From Mannheimia glucosida (GTDB lineage: Bacteria; Pseudomonadota; Gammaproteobacteria; Enterobacterales; Pasteurellaceae): 64,000 nucleotides of DNA. Location of the stretch: the NCBI RefSeq assembly GCF_046267875.1, contig NZ_CP176502.1, positions 2,170,001-2,234,000 on the forward strand, written 5' to 3'. Positions 58,204 to 64,000 of this stretch are shown here, piece after piece. The notes beneath the pieces were generated by a model, which was given only the letters and a program-made list of their open reading frames with translations, was not told the DNA's origin and searched no databases. A program made the translations under genes and the position numbers. Each line of letters opens with the position of its first letter. Within the stretch, counting starts at the first letter, position 1.

Positions 58204-58809
58204 TTAAATATCAATATCACGCCGTCCAGCAAAAGAGTGAGAAAGCGTTGTACCATCAACCATTTCTAATGAACCACCGACTGGCACACCGTGAGCAATA
58301 CGAGTAGCTTTCACGTTATACATTCTGCACATTTCAGCAATGTAGTTTGCGGTAGCATCACCTTCAATGGTCGGATTGGTCGCTAAAATTACTTCATGGA
58401 AAGATTCCTGCTCCAAGCGTTGTTGCAATAAATCTAAGCCGATTTCACGAGGGCCTATACCATCAATCGGCGACAAATGCCCCATCAGCACAAAATAACG
58501 CCCTGAAAATTGCCCGGTTTGCTCAATCGCTTGAATGTCTTCCGGCATCTCTACCACGCAAAGTTGCCCGCTCATCTGACGGCGAGGATTTTTACAAATC
58601 GTACACTCTTCCTCTTCGGTAAAAGTACGGCACGATTTGCAATGTCCGATATGGCTCATTGCCTCATTTAAGGCTTTTGCCAACGCCACACCGCCAGAAC
58701 GATTACGTTGCAACAGATGGTAAGCCATTCGCTGTGCCGATTTCGGTCCGACACCGGGCAATGCACGCAAGGCTTCCATCAAATTTTCAAGTAAAGGACT
58801 GGTTTGCAT
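58204..58809 (-). CDS. recR: RecR recombination mediator
   Basis: RecR works with RecO and RecF to load RecA at gaps. It has 201 residues as in E. coli. An N-terminal helix-hairpin-helix (ALPGVGPKSAQRMAYHLLQ), a four-cysteine zinc finger (CKSCRTFTEEEECTICKNPRR) and a Toprim domain (LCVVEMPEDIQAIEQTG) are visible in order. It lies 7 bases after ybaB on the same strand, the usual pairing. dnaX, which precedes them in E. coli, is not here; recF is divergent instead. Confidence 0.97.
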   Translation of the reverse strand: MQTSPLLENLMEALRALPGVGPKSAQRMAYHLLQRNRSGGVALAKALNEAMSHIGHCKSCRTFTEEEECTICKNPRRQMSGQLCVVEMPEDIQAIEQTGQFSGRYFVLMGHLSPIDGIGPREIGLDLLQQRLEQESFHEVILATNPTIEGDATANYIAEMCRMYNVKATRIAHGVPVGGSLEMVDGTTLSHSFAGRRDIDI

Positions 58810-58816
58810 ACTTAAA

Positions 58817-59146
58817 TTAGAATGGGAATTTCATACCCGGCGGCAGTTGCATACCGGCAGTCACACTTGCCATTTTCTCTTTTTGCATTTCTTCTGCACG
58901 GCGAACCGCATCGTTAAAGGCAGCGGCAACTAAATCTTCCACCATCTCTTTATCATCTTCCATTAATGATGGGTCGATTTCAATTCGGCGGCAGTTGTGA
59001 GCCCCGTTAATAGTGACTTTTACCAAACCCGCACCAGACTCGCCTGTTACTTCTAATTGGGCGATCTCTTCTTGCATTTTTTGCATACGCTCTTGCATTT
59101 GTTGAGCCTGTTTCATTAAGCCGCCTAAGCCACCTTTTCCAAACAT
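58817..59146 (-). CDS. ybaB: YbaB/EbfC nucleoid-associated protein
   Basis: YbaB family proteins form tweezer-like dimers and bind DNA; their role is not settled. It has 109 residues, starting [33 protein letters not shown], a helical region, then [25 protein letters not shown] and [22 protein letters not shown], as in E. coli YbaB. It is upstream of recR and divergent from recF with 140 bases between the starts; a variant uptake signal (GCAAGCGGT) lies there. Confidence 0.96.
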
Positions 59147-59286
59147 AATTTTTCCTCTTAATTTTCAATAAAAAATAAACGGCTTATTCTACTGAACCAC
59201 TTTCTAATCCGCAAGCGGTTAATTTTTCCCAAAATTTTGCAAATTTGCTAGAATAGCCCGTTCTTTTTATTCCTCGCACTTTAACT

Positions 59287-60372
59287 ATGGCTTTAACCCG
59301 TTTATTAATCAACCATTTTAGAAATATCCAACATACCGATTTGGCATTTAGCCCGCATTTTAATTTTTTAGTCGGAGCAAACGGCAGTGGAAAAACCAGT
59401 TTGCTGGAAGCGATTTTCTATCTTGGACACGGGCGTTCGTTCAAAAGCCATATCAGCAACCGTATTATCCATTACGACAAAGACGATTTTGTGCTACACG
59501 GTAAAATTGACGAGGCAAAGCACAGTTGGTCGGTCGGTATTCAGAAATGCCGCAGTGGCGAGACGACACTTAAAATCAACGGCGAAGACGGCAATAAAAT
59601 TGCCGATTTAGCCCATTTATTACCGATGCAAGTGATCACGCCCGAAGGCCTAACCTTGCTTAACGGCGGTCCGAGTTTTCGCCGGGCTTTTTTGGATTGG
59701 GGCTTATTTCACCAACACCCCGATTTCTATGCTCACTGGAACAATCTTCGCCGTTTATTAAAGCAACGCAATTCGGCTTTGCAACAAGTTCGCTCTTATC
59801 CAGAACTCAAAGCGTGGGATATCGAATTGGTGAAAACCACTTATGCCGTGAGCGAAATGCGAGCCGAATACGCCGAAGCGTTACGCCCCGAAATTGAGAA
59901 AACCTGCCACTTTTTCCTACCGGAAATCGAAATCGGCTTAAGTTTTCATCAAGGTTGGGAAAAGGGAGCGGATTATGCCGAGATTTTGGCACAAGGCTTT
60001 GAGCGGGATAAAGCTCTTGGCTATACGATGATTGGAGCTCAAAAAGCCGATTTCCGTTTTAAAGCGAACGGCTTACCGGTGGAAGATGTGCTTTCCCGTG
60101 GGCAATTAAAGCTATTGATGTGTGCGTTAAGACTGGCTCAAGGCGAGCATTTGGTCGCCCAAAAACAACGCCAATGCCTGTTTTTAATTGACGATTTCGC
60201 CTCCGAACTCGACCCCACCAAGCGTGAACTTTTAGCTCATCGTTTAAGAGAAAGCGGCTCACAGGTATTCGTTACCGCCATTACTCAAGATCAGCTCAAT
60301 CAAATGCAGTGGCGAGACAGAAGTGATGATTGTTTGTTTGAAGTGAAAAAGGGCGAAATTCAGCCACAGTAA
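59287..60372 (+). CDS. recF: RecF DNA replication/repair protein
   Basis: RecF is an SMC-like ATPase that directs RecR/RecO to single-strand gaps. It has 361 residues. Walker A is GANGSGKTSLLEAI near residue 30, the signature is VLSRGQLKLLMCALRLAQ near residue 268 and Walker B is FLIDDFASELDPTKR near residue 300. In most gammaproteobacteria it is the third gene of dnaA-dnaN-recF; here it is alone, next to ybaB-recR. The N-terminus MALTRLLINHFRNI fits the usual start. Confidence 0.96.
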   Translation: MALTRLLINHFRNIQHTDLAFSPHFNFLVGANGSGKTSLLEAIFYLGHGRSFKSHISNRIIHYDKDDFVLHGKIDEAKHSWSVGIQKCRSGETTLKINGEDGNKIADLAHLLPMQVITPEGLTLLNGGPSFRRAFLDWGLFHQHPDFYAHWNNLRRLLKQRNSALQQVRSYPELKAWDIELVKTTYAVSEMRAEYAEALRPEIEKTCHFFLPEIEIGLSFHQGWEKGADYAEILAQGFERDKALGYTMIGAQKADFRFKANGLPVEDVLSRGQLKLLMCALRLAQGEHLVAQKQRQCLFLIDDFASELDPTKRELLAHRLRESGSQVFVTAITQDQLNQMQWRDRSDDCLFEVKKGEIQPQ

Positions 60373-60417
60373 GCGGTCTGATTTGGGGAAAATTTTGCAA
60401 AAAATGTTTCTTTCGCT

Positions 60418-60541
60418 GGTGCGAGCGTCCACGCTCGTGCCGAAACAAGCGGTCGATTTTGCCTAAAAATTTGCAAAAAATATATCATTATTAACCGCTT
60501 GTAGAATATGAAATAGCACTAGCGTGGACGCTAGCACTATC
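60418..60541. repeat. Two oriented palindromic repeats flanking uptake signals (REP-like)
   Basis: GGTGCGAGCGT-CC-ACGCTCGTGCC (60418-60441) and, on the other strand, ATAGTGCTAGCGT-CC-ACGCTAGTGCTAT (60541-60514) share the core GTGC-NAGCGT-CC-ACGCTN-GTGC. Each forms a gap-free hairpin with adjacent U-G and G-U pairs only when read on its own strand, so the copies are oriented towards each other. Uptake signals at 60445-60453 and 60494-60502 lie between. The element separates converging recF and tyrA and may end both transcripts. Confidence 0.65.
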
Positions 60542-60563
60542 AGAGCAAAACCTCAACCTACCT

Positions 60564-61685
60564 TTACTTTCTTGAATCGTGAGCCTGTTGGAGCAATACT
60601 CTACTCTCTTTCAAGAACTGCTCGGAATAATCGCCAAACCAGTGATGCACTTCCTCAAAAGCCTTGATAAAACCGGCTTTGTCATTGCGTTTAAAGAAAT
60701 CCAGCCCTTGTTCAAAACTCTCTTTTAAGGTTTCGATAGTGGCTAAATTTTCCGGTTTATCGGCAATAATATCGGCATATAGGCTGCCGTCTTGGGCAAA
60801 TAAACGCCCAATCATTGCCAACTCTAAGCGGTAAATCGGCGAAGAGAGTGCCAATAATTGAGAAAGTTGCACCGGCTGGCGAGAAAGATGTAGCCCGAAT
60901 GCAAAGGTGGAAAAGTGGCGTAGGGCTTGAATGTAGGTCATAGCATTATCGTGTGCCGTTGCCTCAATCTCTTCAATTTTAGCCCCCCAAATTTTGATTT
61001 GCTCAAGTAGCCATTGGTAGCGTTCGGGGAAACGTCCGTGACAGCAAGCTACCACCTGCTTTGCCTGACTGGCAATATCCGGCCCGAACATCGGGTGCAA
61101 ACCGACCACTGCTCCAGAATGCACTTCCAGCATTTTTTGTAATGGTTGATGTTTAACAGAGGTTAAATCCGCCAAAACCATTTTTTCGGTTAAATAAGGT
61201 TGTAAACGAGCTATGGTGTCGAGCGTATTGGCAATCGGTACACACACAATCACCAAGTCGGCATCATCTAAAATCGTCTTCGCATTGTCCCAATCATCAC
61301 GCCCGATAGCCTCAACATAGTAGCCGGATAAGGTTAAATATTGCCCGAACAATCCGCCCAATTTCCCTTTACCGCCGACAATCACGATTTTGTTAATCTC
61401 TGGGTTTACGCATTTAAAGCCGTGTTTGTTTTCGTTGGCGTACGATTCACGCATTACACGGCGTAGCACATCTTCAATTAAATCTGCCGGAATGCCTTGT
61501 TTTTCAGCCTCAGCACGGCGTGCGGCAATCATTGTGCTTTCTCGTTCAGGGGCGTAAACCGGAATGCCGTGTGCCGATTTTACTTTCCCGACTTCAGCCA
61601 CCAAAGCTAAGCGTTGGGAAAGGAGGTTAATAAGTTGTTGATCAACTAGGTCAATTTGTTCGCGTAACGGAGCTAATGGGTTCAT
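60564..61685 (-). CDS. tyrA: Chorismate mutase / prephenate dehydrogenase (bifunctional)
   Basis: TyrA turns chorismate into prephenate and then into 4-hydroxyphenylpyruvate for tyrosine. It has 373 residues as in E. coli. The AroQ-type mutase covers about residues 1-90 (LREQIDLVDQQLINLLSQRLALVAEVGKVK). The dehydrogenase follows from about 100, with the NAD-binding motif IVIVGGKGKLGGLFGQY and the catalytic His region VGLHPMFGPD near residue 195. It lies 55 bases downstream of aroF, giving the enteric aroF-tyrA arrangement. Confidence 0.97.
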   Translation of the reverse strand: MNPLAPLREQIDLVDQQLINLLSQRLALVAEVGKVKSAHGIPVYAPERESTMIAARRAEAEKQGIPADLIEDVLRRVMRESYANENKHGFKCVNPEINKIVIVGGKGKLGGLFGQYLTLSGYYVEAIGRDDWDNAKTILDDADLVIVCVPIANTLDTIARLQPYLTEKMVLADLTSVKHQPLQKMLEVHSGAVVGLHPMFGPDIASQAKQVVACCHGRFPERYQWLLEQIKIWGAKIEEIEATAHDNAMTYIQALRHFSTFAFGLHLSRQPVQLSQLLALSSPIYRLELAMIGRLFAQDGSLYADIIADKPENLATIETLKESFEQGLDFFKRNDKAGFIKAFEEVHHWFGDYSEQFLKESRVLLQQAHDSRK

Positions 61686-61703
61686 ATATTCACCAATAAA
61701 GTT

Positions 61704-61724
61704 CCCCTCTTTAGCAAAGAGGGG
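61704..61724 (-). terminator. Intercistronic hairpin between aroF and tyrA
   Basis: CCCCTCTTT and AAAGAGGGG are perfect 9-bp arms with a 3-base loop. On the minus strand the run after it is AACTTTATT, a poor T tract. It is more likely a weak terminator or an mRNA 3'-end stabiliser than a full stop. Confidence 0.5.
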
Positions 61725-61740
61725 AGAAGATTGTTACAAA

Positions 61741-62805
61741 TTATTTATTACGCAATTTTTCAGCAAAATTCGTCAATAAACTCTCAGTAGTTTGCCAGTC
61801 AATGCAAGCATCGGTAATCGATACACCATATTTCATCTGCTCAAATGGCTGTTCTGAAGATTGATTACCTGCGTATAAATTACTTTCAATCATTAAACCG
61901 ATAATTGAGGTGTTGCCTGCCAATAATTGCTCCAACACATTTTCTGCCACAATCGGCTGGCGGCGGTAGTCTTTATTTGAATTGCCGTGGCTACAATCAA
62001 TCATAATGGCTGCCGGCAAGTTTGCTTTACGCAAGGCTTGTTCGCATTCATCAACATATTGTTTTTCAAAATTAGGAGCTTTGCCACCGCGTAAAATAAT
62101 ATGTCCGTCAGGATTCCCTTTGGTTTTCAGCAAAGTAACCTGCCCTTGTTGGTTAATGCCGATAAAACTGTGGCTTTGAGCTGATGATTGCATTGCATTG
62201 AGTGCAACCGCTAAACCGCCGTCTGTCCCGTTTTTAAAACCTACCGCCATTGACAAGCCTGAGGCTAATTCACGGTGAGTTTGGGATTCAGTTGTTCTTG
62301 CTCCAATCGCCGACCAGCTGAACAAATCCGCTAAATATTGTGGTGTCATCGGATCTAAGGCTTCAGTCGCTAACGGCATGCCAAGCTCGGCTAAATCCAA
62401 ACAGAGTTTTCGCCCAATACGCAAGCCGGTTTCCACATCAAAAGAGCCGTCCATTTTCGGATCGTTAATCAACCCTTTCCAACCTACAGTAGTGCGGGGC
62501 TTTTCAAAATAAACCCGCATCACAATATAGAGCTGATCGCTGACTTTATCCGCTAATGCTTTTAATTTTTTACCGTATTCAATCGCAGCCACTGGGTCGT
62601 GAATCGAGCAAGGTCCAATCACAATCAGTTGGCGTTTATCTCGTCTGTGAATAATATCGGAAATCGTTTTGCGTGAACGTTCAATTTGATTGCGTAAATG
62701 TTCCGGCAACGGAAATTCTTGTTTTAACTCTTGTGGGGTCAGTAATACCTTTTCATCTTGGATATTTACGTTATGCACGCTATCTTGATTAAACACAGTG
62801 TTCAT
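61741..62805 (-). CDS. aroF: DAHP synthase, tyrosine-regulated type (AroF)
   Basis: This enzyme condenses phosphoenolpyruvate and erythrose 4-phosphate, the entry to aromatic synthesis. It has 354 residues. Shared family motifs are VIGPCSIHDPVAA, VYFEKPRTTVGWKGLINDP and SAIGARTTESQTHRELASGLS. It is closer to E. coli AroF than to AroG where they differ: the N-terminus VHNVNIQDEKVLLTPQELK, CSHGNSNKDYRRQP and NQSSEQP. Adjacency to tyrA and the TyrR box upstream agree. AAGGAAATAAAA precedes the ATG. Feedback by tyrosine is expected but not shown. Confidence 0.93.
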   Translation of the reverse strand: MNTVFNQDSVHNVNIQDEKVLLTPQELKQEFPLPEHLRNQIERSRKTISDIIHRRDKRQLIVIGPCSIHDPVAAIEYGKKLKALADKVSDQLYIVMRVYFEKPRTTVGWKGLINDPKMDGSFDVETGLRIGRKLCLDLAELGMPLATEALDPMTPQYLADLFSWSAIGARTTESQTHRELASGLSMAVGFKNGTDGGLAVALNAMQSSAQSHSFIGINQQGQVTLLKTKGNPDGHIILRGGKAPNFEKQYVDECEQALRKANLPAAIMIDCSHGNSNKDYRRQPIVAENVLEQLLAGNTSIIGLMIESNLYAGNQSSEQPFEQMKYGVSITDACIDWQTTESLLTNFAEKLRNK

Positions 62806-62818
62806 TTTTATTTCCTTG

Positions 62819-62836
62819 TGTAAATTTTAAATTACA
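62819..62836 (-). promoter_or_regulatory. TyrR box upstream of aroF
   Basis: TGTAATTTAAAATTTACA (minus strand) fits the TyrR box TGTAAA-N6-TTTACA with one mismatch. It lies 13 bases before the aroF start, next to the ribosome site, in the short gap after the heptosyltransferase gene. Repression of aroF-tyrA by TyrR with tyrosine is the likely role. Confidence 0.65.
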
Positions 62837-62842
62837 CTCACT

Positions 62843-63880
62843 TTACAATGTAATTTTTAAAGTTTCAACTATTTTTTGTTTCACACTATCAACCGTAATT
62901 TTTTCCATCCAATTTTTGCCTTTGGCTTTTGTTGCCCAAGCTAATTGCTGCCAAGGTTTACCATAAGATTGCAAAATCGCTTCATCATATACCGAAACCA
63001 CTTTGTCTAAGTCATTGTAAGGGCCTGTCCGTCTTGGATTATGAATCGCATATAGCCCAATCACCGGTGTATGCTGTGTAGTAGCAATATGTGCGGGGCC
63101 TGAATCGGAGGAGATCACCAAATCCACTTCTCTAATTACACTGGCAAGCTGTTTTAGCGTGGTTTTACCGGCAATATTCACACTCTGGGGAGCAAACTGT
63201 TGAATACGGTTTGCGGTTTCCATTTCATACGTTGAAGGCGAACCCGCAATCAACACATTAACCCCTTGTTCAATCAACCAATTTGCAATTTCTGCATAGC
63301 GTTCAGGCAGCCAATCTTTCTCTTTTTTGCTTGAGCAAGGGGCTATCAGCACATTTTTTTTGTTCGGGTCAATGAACTGCTTCGCATAAACCAAATCCTG
63401 CTCGCTAATCGGCAAATTCCATTGAGCAGAGAGATCGGTTACGCCAATTGCCTTAGCAAACATCATTTGCCCGTCAAGCACGTGAGGAGAGTCTGCCATT
63501 TCTACTTTTTGGTTGGTAAACAACCATTGCATTTCCCTTGCTCTGTCTTGATTAAAGCCGATTTTTTTCTTTGCTTTAATCCCAAGCGATAGAATTGAAG
63601 CTCGGAATGCCGTTTGTAAATTTAATAAAAAATCAAACCGCTTGTGAGAAAGTTCTCGCCAAAGTGTAAAGATACCTTTCCACCCTGTTTTTTTATCATA
63701 AGGAATTAAGTGAACATTCGGAATATCTTTCATTAAATACGCTTCCGTTTTGCCGATAATCCAAGTAATTTCAGCACTAGGATATTTTCGTTGAATAGCT
63801 TGAATAACCGCTAAGGTATGGCAAACGTCGCCAATAGCAGAAAGGCGGAGAATACAGATAGAAAGAAGTTTATTGTGCAT
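62843..63880 (-). CDS. Glycosyltransferase family 9 heptosyltransferase (OpsX/WaaC-like)
   Basis: The enzyme should add a heptose to the lipooligosaccharide inner core at the cytoplasmic face of the inner membrane. It has 345 residues. The N-terminal motif ICILRLSAIGDVCHTLAVIQAIQRKYP with its Asp is typical of the family. The nucleotide-sugar domain has VLIAPCSSKKEKDWLPERYAEIANWL near residue 178 and VISSDSGPAHIATTQHTPVIGLYA near residue 258. Sequence style resembles Pasteurellaceae OpsX (heptosyltransferase I), but I cannot separate this from WaaF or WaaQ by eye. It contains an uptake signal (63637-63645). aroF follows after 37 bases. Confidence 0.88.
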   Translation of the reverse strand: MHNKLLSICILRLSAIGDVCHTLAVIQAIQRKYPSAEITWIIGKTEAYLMKDIPNVHLIPYDKKTGWKGIFTLWRELSHKRFDFLLNLQTAFRASILSLGIKAKKKIGFNQDRAREMQWLFTNQKVEMADSPHVLDGQMMFAKAIGVTDLSAQWNLPISEQDLVYAKQFIDPNKKNVLIAPCSSKKEKDWLPERYAEIANWLIEQGVNVLIAGSPSTYEMETANRIQQFAPQSVNIAGKTTLKQLASVIREVDLVISSDSGPAHIATTQHTPVIGLYAIHNPRRTGPYNDLDKVVSVYDEAILQSYGKPWQQLAWATKAKGKNWMEKITVDSVKQKIVETLKITL

Positions 63881-63927
63881 AATAATATCAATAGTTCAGA
63901 TTACATAAAGCTATATTAAGACAGAAA

Positions 63928-63959
63928 AAAAGCCACATAAAGTGTTTTATGTGGCTTTT
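63928..63959 (-). terminator. Terminator of the gene at the right edge
   Basis: AAAAGCCACATAAA and TTTATGTGGCTTTT are perfect 14-base arms with loop GTGT. On the minus strand a run of T follows (TTTTTTTTCTG). It lies 16 bases after the stop at 63976. Confidence 0.9.
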
Positions 63960-63975
63960 GCGTTAATCGTTTAGA

Positions 63976-64000
63976 TTATTCAACTCTTAAGATACGACAA
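63976..64000 (-). CDS. 3' end of an unidentified gene
   Basis: A minus-strand frame entering from the right edge ends CRILRVE and TAA at 63978-63976, followed closely by a strong terminator. Only seven codons are visible, too few to name the product. The terminator supports a real gene end here, but the reading frame is not certain. Confidence 0.4.

Overview
The window is a stretch of chromosome from a member of the Pasteurellaceae. I place it in the clade that uses the Actinobacillus pleuropneumoniae-type DNA uptake signal (Mannheimia, Actinobacillus, Bibersteinia, H. ducreyi relatives). The basis is at least 23 copies by eye of the 9-mer ACAAGCGGT or its complement, many paired as inverted repeats in terminators, together with Pasteurellaceae genes (comABCDE, fdxGHI, artPIQM). 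The DNA is AT-rich. It is almost entirely core genome: I see no prophage, insertion sequence, CRISPR array, toxin-antitoxin pair or defence island, and I did not find a convincing new multi-gene system. The interest lies in RNA-level and DNA-level control elements and in a few proteins with altered key residues.

Layout. 1-990: queuosine genes queD (cut by the left edge) and queC on the minus strand, behind a preQ1-I riboswitch. 1118-3039: ubiK and pgi. 3325-9004: a complete minus-strand rRNA operon (16S, tRNA-Ile, tRNA-Ala, 23S, 5S) with promoter, boxB/boxA elements, RNase III stems and terminator. 9072-12991: recD, alr, sodA. 13275-16837: threonine operon thrL-thrA-thrB with an attenuator but no thrC. 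16952-18996: cysS and ppiB. 19088-26700: formate dehydrogenase region, with fdhD and a transporter divergent from fdxG (with an in-frame UGA read as selenocysteine), fdxH, fdxI and fdhE. 26770-30807: a small secreted protein, gor, a YqhA-family membrane protein, a nitroreductase and an orphan, degenerate sapF. 30908-33256: glycolytic fba and pgk. 33512-37414: an NSS-family symporter, dam, aroB, aroK. 37651-43804: ponA divergent from the competence pilus operon comABCDE, with a CRP-S-like site over the ponA start. 43885-48173: nusB-thiL-pgpA-lysE family, ruvAB. 48272-51114: arginine ABC transporter artPIQM. 51324-55655: dsbD, epmC, and a long-chain acyl-CoA synthetase behind two FabR-like operators. 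55689-59146: ridA-like gene, lipoprotein, ilvE, grxD, recR, ybaB. 59287-60372: recF, away from dnaA-dnaN. 60564-63880: tyrA, aroF (with a TyrR box) and a heptosyltransferase. The last 25 bases hold the end of an unidentified minus-strand gene.

How the genes work together. Several groups are classical pathway sets: threonine synthesis under Thr/Ile-codon attenuation, shikimate and tyrosine synthesis (aroB, aroK, aroF-tyrA), respiratory formate oxidation with its maturation factors, natural transformation (com pilus, uptake signals, recD/recF/recR/ruvAB for processing DNA) and arginine import. All functional calls come from reading sequence motifs and from knowledge of the families; no database search was run.
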